From Brachionus koreanus (taxonomy: Eukaryota > Rotifera > Eurotatoria > Ploima > Brachionidae): a stretch of DNA of 63,659 nucleotides. Position numbers and translations under genes: made by a program. Each line of letters starts with the position of its first letter. Position 1 is the stretch's first letter. This document shows, piece by piece, positions 1 to 13,953 of this stretch. The notes below the pieces were generated by a model. It made no database searches. It had not been told where the DNA came from and saw nothing but the letters and a program-made list of their open reading frames with translations. The stretch covers positions 2,038,197 to 2,101,855 of the forward strand of contig PJRA01000196.1 of NCBI GenBank assembly GCA_016987375.1. Reading direction: 5' to 3'.

Positions 1-400
1 CTAGGCAAGAAATTTCAATGTTAAATGCGAATGATATCAGAGTTGAATTAGCGGAGACTACTACTGAGCGCGATCTTGGTGTAATGGTGAACAACAAACT
101 CAAATGGAATGATCAAATTGACAACTGTGTTAATAAAGCTAACAACATGCTTGGTATGGTCAAGAAAACGTTGGTGTATTGGGACGCTCAATCGTTTTTA
201 AAATCACAATCATGCCAATTGGTACTACGATGCAAAGCTCATGAGCTCAGTGAATAATGAAGGACCAAGTGGAGGAGTAGCATCGCATTTGCTCACAGCT
301 AACAAAATGTGAATCAAGACGAAACTTTCTACCAAACCGAGTAGTGAACAATTGGAATGCGAAAAACAAAAAGTCTACAAAAACGGGATTACGTTAATCT
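1..400 (+). mobile_element. LINE reverse transcriptase C-terminal remnant
   Basis: An open frame running in from the left edge to 257 encodes the segment found after the catalytic core in jockey/CR1-like LINE reverse transcriptases: a DLGVMV...LKW block followed by NKANNMLGMVKKTL. In another frame, 320-395, the extreme C-terminal motif FLPNRVVNNWNA is readable before a stop. The sequence normally lying between these blocks is missing, so the copy is internally deleted and frame-broken. It continues to the left of the window. Identification rests on recognition of the family blocks; the exact clade is not resolved. Confidence 0.8.
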
Positions 401-430
401 TCCAGCTTTGTCAGTTTAGTTAAACTAAAC

Positions 431-2255
431 TTGACCGTAGAATATTAACTACTTTTATTAAAATAATAAAATCTTGAAAAATTTTGTTTAGTTTACTCTT
501 AAAATTCTTAACTAATTATCACATATCAAGTGACCAGTGAAAAAAATACCTGATCACCAAATCGGCATAAATTCACAAGTCACATAACAGACAAAACCCT
601 TTAATTGTCAATTTGTATTTAATTTTTTTCTAATGGCTAAGTTGAAAATATTAAAAAATTATTTTAAAATTTTTGACAAGTAATTTCTTAGAGAAAAATT
701 ACTATTTAAATTACAGCTTATTTGTTTAGATATCTAAAAATCTTAGTAAAATAATAGCGCATAAAATGATTTAATAAAAATGACTCATTATTCCACTTTT
801 ATAGATTAATTTCCATTTACTATTTAGTACTTGTATCTTCTCTAGGAAATTTTGCAATAGTTTTGGTTTATTTTGTAGTTTTGATTAAGTTGTTTCTAAA
901 TTACATTTCATGCAAAGCTTGCTAATTAAAAAAGTTATCTATGTAGCTAATTGAAAATTACAAAATAAATTTTAATTGTTTTTTGATGTTTTTTAAATTA
1001 GATATTTACCAACATTGCTCAATTTTTACCTTTAAAAAGAAACCAATTTAATTTGCGAATCTTGACTTAATCTTAAGTATGATTTTAAGTTATTTGAAAA
1101 TTTAAAAATATATCAATTATATTTTGATAAATAATTTGAAAAAAAACATCTCAAGATATTCAAAAACATTTTTATAAGATATTCTATTGTTTGATATATG
1201 TTCAAAACAGCAATGATTCTAGAATTAAAAATTAAATTTTGATAGTTTAACAAAATTGTCTTTCACTTTTGCCAAATTTAAATTTGAAAAATATTTGAAA
1301 TTAATTTTAGGCTTATCAAAAGTTTTTGAACCTATGATTTATCTTTAGTCATTTGAAATGGCTACATATATATTTCTGTTTTTTATCAATTTCAATAATA
1401 AGCTTGCTTAATTTTGAAGTTTGAAAAAAATATTTTAATTTTATTAGAAAAATTTAAATTCTTTAAAATTTATTTTATGAAACCAAAAATATAAAGCTAT
1501 TAAGAATTTTGTTTGTTAATTGTTTATAATTTAATTGCTATTTAGCGAACAATTCACACCAACAAAAAATAGTTTGTCCATTTTGGATGGTCCCAATTTA
1601 GAAGGCTTCAACACAATGGGCTCATGAAGAAAGCTTCACATACAAGAAACACAAAAACTAGGTTTAATTTTAGACAAATATTTTCTTAAGGCTTTGAAAC
1701 TAACTTTTTAACGATCAAGCTTTGTTGTAGATTAATTTAGAAATTTTCTAAATTTTTTTCCTTTTTGCGGATCGCCAAAGCATGGTATTTGAAAGTCAAA
1801 TATTTAGTAGATAAAAGAAAAATTTGAAATTTACTAAAAGAAAAATATAGACAAGATGTTTGGTATATTTTTAAGCGAAAATTTTTAATTTCTATTTGCA
1901 TTTAGGTCCGGCTAAATTTTATTTAAAAATTTGTAACATTTAGAGATCAGGTTTTTTAAATAAAAACAAATAAAATTAAAAAAAGATAATTCTATAAAAT
2001 CGATTTAAATCGAAAAAAAAATAAATTTTCTTTTGAATGCTCAATTAGGGCCAAAGAAAATCTTGTTAAAAAAAAGTCTAAAAAAAAATTAGATTTAATT
2101 TAGTTTTTACACGCATCAGATAGCAATCTTTAATTTTACCAATTTAAAAGATATTATACTTTAATTTTTGATGATATAAAAAAATAAAAAACAATTAATT
2201 TTTAAACTAAAAATAAATTAGATTTTTTTAATAATTTAATTTAAAGAAAAGAAAA
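431..2255. other. A+T-rich intergenic sequence, no gene seen
   Basis: This stretch is dominated by A/T runs with stop codons in all frames. I see no exon with recognisable protein similarity, no RNA gene and no clear repeat. The last 100 bases must include the 5' untranslated region of the phosphatase gene that starts at 2256. Confidence 0.5.
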
Positions 2256-3332
2256 ATGTTTAACAATTACGCTCAAAATCTTGGCTATTTTCCATCTCAA
2301 AACGAAATGCTCAATCAAGCTTTGAGAATTCAATCGGCCCAGGAATACTACAAAAAAATGATGCTAGCTAGCCATTTCGATAGCAAGACCCTGGCTGAAG
2401 CCAAGGTAAGATTAGTTTTAACTTTGTTTAAAATTTAAATGCTCATTGAAAGGAAAATCAAAAAATGTTAATTATTCGTCACGGAGAAAGAATGGACACA
2501 TACTACGGTCCATCATGGATTCAGAACTCGTTCAATCGAAATGGTGAATATGTGCGCAAAGACTCAAATATGCCGCAGAATTTAATTTACCGTGAAGATC
2601 CCTATGAGTTCGAATTTGATCCTCCATTGACAGAAAATGGACTTAATCAGGCCAAAATACATGGAGAGGAGCTGGCCAAGACTGGAATAAAAATCAAGCA
2701 TGTCTATTCTTCTCCTGCTTTGAGATCTATTCAAACAGCTGACAAAATTCTAGAGGGCATGGGTCTCAAAGACAAAATCAAAATTCGTATAGAAGTAGGC
2801 CTTTTCGAGCTAATGAGCTGGCAACTTTACATACCGTCTAGCTATCCGTGGATAGATAGACTAAATTTAAAAAATTTTGGATACAATATTGACATGACTT
2901 ATAAGTCAATGGTAAAATATGAAAGTCTTAAGAAAGACGAGACTATTTATGATTACTATAAAAGATCTCATTATGTGACAAAAAAAATATCTGAATTGCA
3001 TCAAGAGGGTAAGTTTATTTTAAATTAGAAAAATTTTTAATTTAAAAAAAAATTCTTTTTATAATTTAAATTTAGGAAATTTGATGCTGGTGGCTCATGC
3101 GCCAAGTTTGGAAGGATGTTCTCGTTTGTTTACTGGAGAGCCGATGCGATCGAATGAAGAATTTGCTGCAATTATTAGGAAAATACCATTTTTATCTATT
3201 GCTCAATGTGAAAAAAATACTCATGATGGCAACTGGCATTTGACGCCGCTTTTAAGTTCGTATGAAAAATTTCAACGATCCATGCATTCAGGAATGAATT
3301 TGAAGCGTCAAATTCAAAAAAATCAAAAGTAG
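2256..3332 (+). CDS. UBASH3/Sts-like histidine phosphatase, phosphatase domain only
   Basis: Three exons, 2256-2405, 2453-3008 and 3076-3332, join in phase across introns of 47 and 67 nt to give 320 residues. The protein is a histidine-acid phosphatase of the Sts (UBASH3) type, a family that dephosphorylates phosphotyrosine on signalling proteins. Visible family residues are the catalytic RHGER with nearby MD, the SSPALRSIQTA block carrying the second phosphate-binding arginine, and VAHAPSLEGC with the second histidine. The chain starts with about 50 unrelated residues (MFNNYAQNLGYF...) and lacks the UBA, 2H and SH3 domains of full UBASH3. A larger relative lies at 57059-50203. The start is the first ATG after an A-rich leader. 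AATAAA signals lie at 3347 and 3370. All catalytic residues I can judge are kept, so activity is plausible; the substrate is unknown. Confidence 0.88.
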
Positions 3333-6300
3333 CTTAGTGTCTACTAAATAAAAATAGAGAAGACTGTGAAATAAATTCTCATTAATAGAAAAATAGTAAA
3401 TATTTAATTATTGATTTTTTTGCGTTTGATTTAACAATGGTGTCCAGTTCAAGATACCTAGACGATATAAAAGAATCAATTATTTAGTATTCTTCCCCAA
3501 TCGGCTACAAATGTTTGATTATTTTTTTTCTCTATTTGCTGATCTTTATATATTTTTTTTATTATTATTATTTTTCTATTTGAATAAAGCATTTTTTTTT
3601 GTTCCTTGATTATTATTTGTGTGTATTACAATCTATTGCAAATTTACTAATCAAAAATGCTATAGAAACTAAATTTTTGTGTCCAAAACTTAATCATTTA
3701 TTTGAATCATTTAGCCTTTTAGGTTTAATTGATTTTTTTTTCTCAAAATTTACTTTGTTTTTTGGCTATCCGACAATTTTTTTTGCTTTTTCTGATAAAA
3801 CAAAAAAGTCTATCAATTTTTATTAGCTTAAATGCATCTTTTTCGAATAATTTTAAAAGCACTAAAGCACTTGACAATAGTTATTCAAGTATATTTAAAG
3901 AATGTTCTTTTTTTTTTTTAAAAAAAAATATCAGAAATAAATACACAGTGTTCCTAAGCTAAAATTTTATTTTCTAATCTTCGGTTCTATCTTTTGAATA
4001 CTTTTTTTGAGCTTCACAATTTAAAAATAAGAACTGTACTCATTTGTTAGAATTTGTTATTTTGTTTTTGTTTCTGAAGCCATTCGAACATAGTCTTGAT
4101 ACAATTATGCAATATTCATTATTTTGATATTCAAAACCTACTCAAGTAGTTTAATTTTTTTTTCTTTAAGAAAATTTTTGAATTTTAAATTTGACTTTTT
4201 TTGTTGAAAGCAAATAAAAATTAATAAAAATAAATCTTCTCAAATTAAACAAGAGATTATTAACTCCCAACTGTTCTCTATAATCTTTCTCATATGACTT
4301 GAAAACAAATAAAAGCAAGATTTTCAAAAAAGATGAGAATTTAAATAATGTCATTTTAGATTTGGTTTGAGAGGATTAAGCTGGCTATTACACTTTCGTT
4401 TTCTTAGGTCAATATTTAAAGAAATTGTAACAGTTCGAAATTTTCTCTCTTCTAAATAAATAATAGCCAAGTTATTTAGAACATTGTGTAGGTAATCTAA
4501 ATAAATTATTCGTATTCAACAAATACGACTAAAGTCTATTCACTTAATTAACCCTTTTGTCAGAATTATTCGCACGATTTGTGCCAAATAAAGATTAGCT
4601 TTTGGTCAAATACGTGTGTTTTATTTGTTTGGATATTAAGTGTTCTGAGAATTATTGTCAGAACTAAATGTATTTGGCTTTTACTTGAAAAAGTTTGGCC
4701 TATTTTCAAAGATTAAAGACTTTTACTGTTTCAAAAATAGTACTAGGTGATTTCTGTTTAATTTTAAACTAAAAATTCATTGTAAATTAGACTTTTTTTT
4801 TAAATTAATATCATCGGAAACAAATAAAAAATACTAGAAAAACTATTAATCAACTATTTTTGCCTATTAGATAAATAAAACCAAAACAAAGTTATTTTTT
4901 TAATTTTATTGAAAGGAACTGTTTTTTTTTGGTAATCAATTAATTTTTTAGTAAAGGAAAAGAATTCAATTTGTAAAATAGTATTTAGTGATCAAATAAA
5001 TTACGTTTTAAAAGCTTAAACTTTAAATAGAATGGAAATTTTCGAAAATAAATTCTTAGACAATTTTTGCTTTTTTTTTTAGGCCGATATTACTTCAATT
5101 AAAAGAAAATAAATTTTTTTTTCTTTTGTGAATGTTTGTTTTTTTAGATTTCGATACAAAAATTTGACGCTGATTTTTTTTTCTCAGCAAATTTCTAGTT
5201 AAATTTCTTTTTTCGATTTTTTTCTTTCTTAATTGCTTTGGTAACAGCTCAAGTATTTAGCCAGTTAACCAAAATTTATTCAACACATGTTAAGCTTTTT
5301 TCTAACCTTAGAGCAAAATAATTAAATAAGAATGTGTTGTTTTTTTATATTAATTTGAACTAAAAGCCTGCATGAAGTTTTTTTCTAAATATTCAAGTTT
5401 TGTAACCAAGTTTCAAAAGGAAATAAGAATCAATAATGCAAGAAAATTTCTAATTTTTGTGTTTATTTGTTTTAACTTATCAAAAATTGGGCTCCGTTTG
5501 AAAAATTCTCAAAATCCAATTCAGTCTAGAACAATTGAGCCATTCTGAAAAAAATTAATTTTTTTTAAAAAATGATCGATAGTAGACAAGAAGTCTAAAA
5601 AGCCATTTAGAACTTTTTTTTTGCAAATAAAATAAATTTGGGCTAAATATATTTAAATACCATGCTAGCTAAATCTCTTCCCACTTCCCAAAAATGGTTT
5701 ATTTTTGAGAATAGAATCAATTGACCTTTGAGTCAACAACAAAAAATCACATTTAGCATGGATATGAAATTGATTTTTGCGAAGAAATTTATTCATTTTT
5801 TAGCCAAAATCATGGTTGAATTACTGCCAACATATTAGATTCGAACATGTGCAAAAGATTGATATCTAAAAATAATTTGTTATGATTTGAAGATTTTCAA
5901 GATTTTTCTTATCTACATTTGTGATCTATTAGTTCGTTTTGCCCAAGCGTAAAATAAGCTAATCAAGTTGGATTTATTCGAATATTTTCTATTTTAAAAT
6001 TGCTTATGTGGAAGTTGTATTACAAAGCTTGATTTAGATTTAAGCCCTTGTACTAGTTCAAAACATGATGACCAAGCTAATAACATCAGTTTTAATAATA
6101 AATTTTATATTATCAAAAATAAATCTTTATTAGACAATAATCTGAGATCTGTATTACTTATTCGGAAATTTCGATCAAAATCAAGTAAGTAAGTAAAAAA
6201 AGGTTTAATGATAAATAATTTGTAATGAAAACTTATTAAAAGTATTATCAAGCTAATCGAAAAATAATAAAAAGTCTAATCTTTTTTTCATCGTAGCAAA

Positions 6301-9300
6301 ATTTGTTATTTTAGAATTTAAATTGAATACAAAAAAAATTGAATTGAATCTTTTTATAAACAAAAGAAAAAAAATATTAACAAGAAGATTTAAAGTGGTT
6401 ATTCAACGATGAGGCTTAGAATTTTTTTATTTTTAATTTAGTTATAAATTTACTTTTTTTTTTAAGTTTAATTAAAAATTGGTCCATTTTGTATGGCTTT
6501 AGCTAAATAAACAATTTGAACTGGTGTTTTCAGTATTTTAATAGGTTTTTGTTTTAATGGAATTTTCGATATACAAATATACCATATATTTTACAAAATA
6601 GTCATTACTTTTTATTACTAATGAGATTAATAAACTTAAATTTAACAAAAAAGAAAAATACCCTTGTGGAAACTTAACTTTATCTAATGTAAAAAGCAAC
6701 AATATTTAGAATATTCGGTATATTGGCTAATAATGGACACTAAGCTCGGAATTTTTTTTTTGATAAGGTCACTAGAAGCATTCTTACTTAAGCCTATTTA
6801 AAGTTAAATTAGGATTAGTGTTGTTTAATGAATAGCGATTTATTTAACTGACCCTTGTAAGTGATTGGTACAAAAAATTTTGTGTGTTTTTTAGCTCATT
6901 ATTTTCCATTAAGATTCCTAGGATTAGTGTCTACATAACTAGAAGATGGAATAAGTTTTAAACAAAGCATTGTTTCGTTTCTTTCCATAAATTTGTTTAC
7001 CTTAAGATAAAAGATCGTATCGCAAATTATTTGTTTAAGTTTTTATTTGAATTTTTCTCAAGTGCCTTGGTAAAGTTTAAACTAAATTTCAAAACGACCC
7101 TAAAGTCGCTTGAAAAATTTTATAATAGTCTGAATGGAAAATAAGTATGTTATTTTTTATTCTTTTGTTTTATTAAACAGAAAATACAATTTAATTTGGA
7201 AATTTTTCACAAAAGTAAGATGTGGTTGAAAAATTTTATTTTCAAATTAATTTTGTAACAATAATTAATTAAAAAATTTAATTAAATCAAGCAAGATTAA
7301 AGCAACAATGTCTAAAAAATAAGTTTATTATGATTTTTTTATTAAAATATTTCAGTAAAATTAGGTGATTTAATTTTTCCGAGACGAGAACTTAGCACGA
7401 ACATTTAGCATTTAGCAAAATCACGATTGACCCATTTTAAATTCATACAAAACAACTAGATAAAAAATTTCATATGAAAATTGATGACAATTAAGATATT
7501 AATTTTTGATTATAATCAACAGGAAAATTTAGAAAACAAAGTTCAATTTTTGTTGAGAATAAATCCAAACTCTTCTGGTAGACCTATAATTAATAGTAAC
7601 AAAGACTGGGTTAAAAATAAATTGCCTATAAAATTTCAAATAAATTAATTATTTATACAGGACATATTTTTTTTTCTATTTTTTTTGGGTTAAAAAAACA
7701 AGACGTAAATTAAAATTCCAATAAGACAAATTTTTGGTCTCTGTGAATTTTGATTATCCAAATATGACCTCGCACGTACAATTACTTTCCGAGTTTTAGT
7801 ACAGATTCAATGACCTTCGAGATTATTTATTAAATTCTATAAACTTCAATTCGTATGACATTTTAGAGTATATCTCTTGTAGTTTTTTTTTTTTCAACAA
7901 AGTTAAACTCGACACAGGTTAAACTTTTGACATAGATTAGACCGACAAAATTTAGTAAAAAACGGTTCATGAAATAAAACAAAGAAAGCCATGATAGCCA
8001 AGACTTAACAAAATCATAGAGTAGAGTCTTTAGACAAATATTCGTAATTGTTCATGAGATTCATGAGCATCTTAATCAAGGACTAGATTAATGATAGAAT
8101 TTAAAGTATTTATTGTACAATTTATTTTAATTTGATTTAGTGGCATATAAATAGATCTAGAAATTTGAAATACTTAATTCAAACTGAATAATTCATCAAA
8201 TTAGTTAATTCTGCAAATAGGTAATTTATATAATTCTAATTTATAATTTAGATAAATTTTAATAAATGGCACAATTGATGACACACACTGTGCTTTACAG
8301 TACTATCTCTTTGAATTATTTTATATATGAATTTTTTTTATAAATTGAATTAAATGAATATAAGAAAGATAAATTTATTTTAATAAAAAAGAGAGATTAT
8401 AAGCCGAATCTATTTTAATAGTATTTATTTCTTCTTGGACTATTTTCTAAATAAAATTTTTTCTTTTTTTTTTAAATGTATCGATCTAGAGCTCCCTAAA
8501 ATGTAGTAGTAGTCTTAGTAATTCATATTACGCACTTTAAACAGTATTTAATTGCAATATACTGACTATCAGCCTACGTTTTTTTATGAAATATTTGTTA
8601 AAAATTTAAATAAAAAAATCTAAAGATAAATAGTCTAATTAAATTTATTTTTCTTTTTGATTATTGATTAATTAAAGTTGGATGATAATTAGCTAGGAGT
8701 TGAATATGCTTTTATTTGTTCTTATAAATATGTCCAAACCTTCCATGAACTTCACTGTCATCATAGTTTTTGGCTTAGTGAATTCCAGTGAGGTACAATA
8801 CGATTTGTGAAGAAGTGGTCCCGATAGCCAAAATGTAAACGTTTAAATTAATCATGTGTTACTAGACAATTTCAATGTTTAAATTTAAACAGATTTCTAG
8901 GACCATCTATTAAAAAATAAATTTACTAATTTCTAAATAAAAATATTTATTACTTGTAAAATTTAAAATGTTGATTAAAATTTTTAATTTTTCTGTTATT
9001 TAGTATTTTTTGTTCCAATTTTCAATAGTTTATAATCTATCATGTGTATCAAAGGTTTTAGAAATCTGAATAAACAGAATGATCGATTGGAAGAATAGTG
9101 TTTTTATTTATTTAGTAAAGTATTTTATTTAAAAAATAGAATTTACTTTTGTTAAGTTAGTTTACAAAAATTAAGAAATTTGAAAAAAAAAAAGTCCAAT
9201 AATAGGCTTGGTTTTAGTAATACACACCTATAAACACATCATTTGAACTCTTAAGATTGTTTAAATCTATTCAATTGACAGTACAATAAGATGCTTTTGT

Positions 9301-9976
9301 GGTTTATGTGTTCAATATGTGCTCACAAATAGTTTGTATGGTTTAGACTAAATTACTTAAAATGAATAGTATTAATTAAGTATTTAGGAAAATAGATTAA
9401 GAAAGAAAAAAGCAATTGTTCAAATAAAATTTTTTCCCCTTTATTGTTTATCTAATTTATCCCTTTGAGCTGAATCTTATTCATAACGCCCACAGCTTTT
9501 TTCCAAATAAAACACGTATCGCCCATTTAAACTTAAAACATTATTCGCCTCATATTACCAATAACTGGCGCAAGTTAAAATTTTAGCCGACTTAAAATAA
9601 ATATATTAGTAATATTTTTTTATTTTTATTCATAAAAATTAAAATCACAGCTGTAAGTTTAAGTCAAAATAATTGTGTAATATGATGAATAATTAAGAAC
9701 TAAAAAGAAAATCCTAAAAACAAGCTGATAAAAAAAGCACATTGAAAATCTCATTTTTTATTTTCAAGAAAACTATTAGATTTTTTGTGAGCTTTTGCAA
9801 TTATTAAATTAACATCACCAATTACTAATATACTTTAATCTTATCATCAAAGTTATCATTACTAAACAATTAGCATTTTTTTTTAGATTTAATTTAAATT
9901 GGCAAAATAAAAAGTTTTGTTTTAGAAAATAGTAATAATTTAAATTCTATTTGAAATACTTTATAAAAAAAAAAAG
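3333..9976. other. 6.6 kb A+T-rich gene desert
   Basis: No credible exon, RNA gene or transposon was found here. Short open frames at 3599-3962 and 4166-4354 are phenylalanine- and lysine-rich translations of T/A runs. A short secretory-leader-like reading at 8730-8780, followed by a possible splice donor, has no continuation that I can recognise. The right end must contain the promoter of the immunoglobulin-type gene at 9977. Confidence 0.5.
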
Positions 9977-12900
9977 ATGAGACTTTATTCGCTTGTTATC
10001 ACAATTTTATCTGTGAGCAGCATTTATTGTCAGGTCAATGAGGCCGTCAATTTTCCGACTGCGGCAGGCATCGTGCAAAACGATGCGCGCAAACCCGGCT
10101 TCATCGAACATTATCTAAATTTTTTAGTCAAAATGGACAGACCATTAACTTTAAAAACAGTCAAAAATTGGAACGTGATTTTTTGGATATTTGGCCAGTA
10201 CAAAAGTGAAAGCATCTCTCAGGATACAAGAAACTTAGACAGTTTGACAATATTCAACGTGGTTAGGCCAGCCATTCGCAATTCTACCATTAGATCTCAA
10301 TTTATGTGCTCACCTACCGAACAAGAATGCAATACACTTACTGTTGCCAACTTTGGTATTGATTATCTTGGTACCTATTCGTATCAAGCTCAAGTTGAAA
10401 GCGCCATCAACAACGTTTTTGTCAACTTTAACATATCTGCTTACATAGATCAATTAAAAATGAAATGCCATTCAGCAGATTGTGACAATAACGAGTCTAA
10501 TCGATTGATAACTGTTGTATCAGAGAAAAAAATAACTCTAGAATGTTCACTAGTTGTTGCACAAAACAGCTTATACACTCCGGCTGCAGAATTAGTCATT
10601 TGGTCCGACATGAATCAGTTTGATGGATGCTCGGGCGAAACTACAATAGAACAAATAGCCCAATCAGACATGCATTTGTATCTAAATAAAAGCTCATCGA
10701 TTGATATTTATTTGTTTAAATTGAGTAAAAAATGTGAGAGAACATTTGCTAAAGAAGACATTGGCAAAAATTTCAAATGTGAATTGAAACAAGTAAATCA
10801 GTCAGTTCCCGTCGAAATGCAAAGATTAGATGTGTTGGAGAGTTTGACAAATAAAATTGATGTTCACTATGAGCCTGTGTATACACAAAGTGCTAATCAG
10901 CAATTTAATAAGACTTTGATTGCTGGACAACCAGTATCAGCCTATTTTACATGTCCATTTGAGAGTAATCCGGCACCAGTATATGAATGGAGACTAAAAA
11001 ATGTTGTGTACAATGGAACTGATAGTTCTTCGAAACGATTGACCCTTAGCCCATCTGAATTTAGTCCGTTGAAAAAAGATTTTCCCATACCGAAAGATTT
11101 AGAAATTGGATTTTATCAATTTGAGTGTAGAGCAAAAACTGAAGGACTCATAAACAAAATGTCCGACATAGTCACATTCAATTTAAATGTTATTGGTATG
11201 CTTTAAACATATATTTCTTCAATTTATTTCAATTAATTTTTTTTTCAAAAGCTCCGCCAGTCAGCTCAAAAAAAGGTTTGTAGTTTTTTTATTTTTAAGT
11301 TTAATTTTTTTTTCTTTAATTTTTGTGACCATAATCGAGTACGGGGTTCAAGTATTTTCGTTTTTTTTTCTTTTTAGGTTTAATATTGATGACAATTTTT
11401 TTGCTAAAACGTAAATTTTCAAAAATAGCTTTGTTTAATTTCACAAACTGCTTGGTAATGTTTGTTCGATAGTCTCAAAATTTAAAAAATTCTTTTTTTT
11501 TTCTCCTGCTTGTTTAAACAATAAAGAGCATTTTGAAAATTTTAAAAAGCTAAGAGTGTAAAGTTTGTTTTGTTTTCGAAAGTCAACTGCTCTTTAAATA
11601 TTTCATTAAATCAATTGTTTTGCTTTTGCCAACTTTATCTTCAAATTGATAAAGCATTATTTTTATTTTGGATAAAACTAAAATTTTCATATTTTGCAAT
11701 CAGATTAAAATAATTAAATTAATTTTTAATTTATTAAAAAAATTGAATTCAACATTTCTTCCAAATTATAAGCCAATTTATACTCAATTCTTCTTTCAGC
11801 CATTTTATTAAAAATAATAATTTTCTTTAATATGAAATACTGATGAATTAAAAAAAAAAAGTTTTTTAAATTTAATTTAATAATATTACGTCAGTAAATA
11901 TTTTTTACTAGTTTTTTTTTTGGTCTCAATTAAAAATTTAAATCGAAATTTGCAAGAAAAATATTTTCTAAATTAAATTATATCGAAATACATTTATTAA
12001 AGAGTAAAGTAGAAAATATTCTACAAAATTTTATTGTTTTTAAATTCTCATTTTAATTTTATTTGTGTTTTTTTCAATTGCAGCAATCACATTAGGCAAT
12101 AAGTTGAATACAACTGATAAAAGTAATAAATAAATTAGAATTGAAATTTATTTTTTTGTAGTTTTAAATTTAATTGAGAATTATAAAACAAAAAACTTTC
12201 AATGACAAAATATTTCTAATATTTTGAGCATATCGAAGTTTGTGATCAAGATTTTTATGATCATGCTCAAAAATAATTCTTTTGAAAATTCTTAAGAATT
12301 GTTTTAATTAAAAAAATTAAATCAAAAAAATATTTTCATGTGTAGCATAACATGTTAAACCATAGACAAATATTGTGCATATTTCTGCATTCAGGAATTT
12401 TTTGCAGAACTTTTTTGATCATTATCATTTTAATTTGAACATAAACTTCAATATGCCATTTTTTGAACTTTTTGTTTTCAACTCAATTAAGGAACTGTGA
12501 ATTTTTGTACAAAAAATAAACAACAAAAATTTTAAATTGAAATTACTATTTCTGTTTTGGTCGAATTAATTTTGTTTGTGCAAATAGCTGCAAGTACAAG
12601 AAAGATAAAGAAATTTTTTGAAATTAAATTTTAATTATATTAATTTTTATTTGATAACAAACTTTGTACCGGCTAACACATTTCGCAGATCAAATAATTT
12701 TCGACTAAAACAAAAAAATTTTAAATTTAAAATTTTTATTTTTTTTGTTCAGTTATTTCGATCCAAACAAATATGTGTCAAAAATTGTTTTTTGTTTTTT
12801 CAATTCTCATTGTCTTTATATATTTTATTTGGCATGTTTTAGTTCCCAGAGTCTTCTCTTTCCATGGACATATTTTAGTTGATAAATTTTTTATTAGAAA

Positions 12901-13796
12901 TTAAAAACTAGAAATTCTTAATTAGTATTAATTTGAATAGCAATTAACAAAAAATTTTCTAATTCCAGAGTCCAAATCGAATACAGGAGCAATAATCGGT
13001 GGAGTGATTGGAGGAGTTGTCGCATTGATAATCATAGCTCTCATAGTTCTTCTCATTATTCGTCGGGCCAAAAGTTCAGGCTCCAAGGATGGTAATTAAA
13101 CAAAAATTTTCAAAAATTTAATAATTTAATTGATTATTTTTTTTTCAAATTAGAACTAGAGAAAGCCAAAGAGTAAGTTTTTTTTTTTTTTGTTATTTAA
13201 AAATTATCAAAGAGCATGATAGTTAGGATAGGACAGCTTTTAATAATTAAATAAATAATCAATGTAAATGTCTGTTAATTTGATTTCTTAATAGTAAAAA
13301 AAATAGTGGTAATAATAAGCATGATAATAATAGTAGTATTAATGTTGTCGATGAACGTAATGAATATGGGAATGGATTCGACGAGTTATCTACTTTGGCG
13401 GACAAAAAAATTAATGTGAATAATGAGAGTACGAGCACAGATGAAGGCCACGATGCCAAGTCTGAGTTGCCAATACTCGAGATTAAGCATTCAATGGGCG
13501 AAGTATCGCCCAAGCGAATAAGCGAGCTGACTAGTTCGGCCACAGACTTTGTGTTTTCCCAGTCGAATCCGAACATAAATGCCACTTCATACCGAGTCAT
13601 TCCTGGCACTAGTAGCAGTGGTTTCTACTCGCCCTCGACAGCTGAAGCGCGTATCAAAGACGCTGCTGCCAAAGACTCAAATTTGAGCAATTCGGCCAAA
13701 TTGATACGAAAAAAACAAGAAGAATTAGGATCCTCTAGTTTAGGTAGTATAACTGGCGGCATTAGAGTTTTACCATCACCTAAACTTTTAAACTAA
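9977..13796 (+). CDS. Immunoglobulin-type single-pass membrane protein, tail isoform A
   Basis: Exons: 9977-11195, 11252-11275, optional 12084-12122, 12969-13091, 13154-13172 and 13295-13796. All junctions up to the 123-nt exon are phase 1, and the spliced length is 642 codons including the stop. An N-terminal signal peptide ends near YCQ. The ectodomain of about 385 residues seems to hold three Ig-like modules; the last is clearest, with C..ESNPAPVYEW and a later FECRA cysteine. It carries several N-glycosylation sequons. A short linker leads to a glycine-rich transmembrane helix (GAIIGGVIGG... then RRAKSSG). The tail is Ser/Asn-rich and ends LPSPKLLN. It is probably a cell-surface adhesion or recognition protein, but I do not recognise an orthologue. 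A paralogue with the same exon plan lies at 31498-33634. Confidence 0.8.
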
Positions 13797-13953
13797 TCTA
13801 CTCAATGTATTATTATTATTATTTTTTATATGTTTTTGCACTAATTTTAATTCTTGCTGTATCGTGTGCTCTGCTTTATGCTCTTTATCTAATTTTTATT
13901 TTTAAAATTAATCTTGCTTTTATTTAAATTAATTATTTCACTTAATCCAACAG

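Noticed and set aside
3599..3962. Hydrophobic open frames resembling small membrane proteins
   Set aside because: They consist of F, L, I and K from T/A runs, have no conserved pattern, and overlap each other in different frames.
8730..8800. Possible secretory first exon (MNFTVIIVFGLVNSSE) followed by a donor-like GTACAA
   Set aside because: No downstream exon could be found, and such leaders arise readily by chance in A/T-rich DNA.
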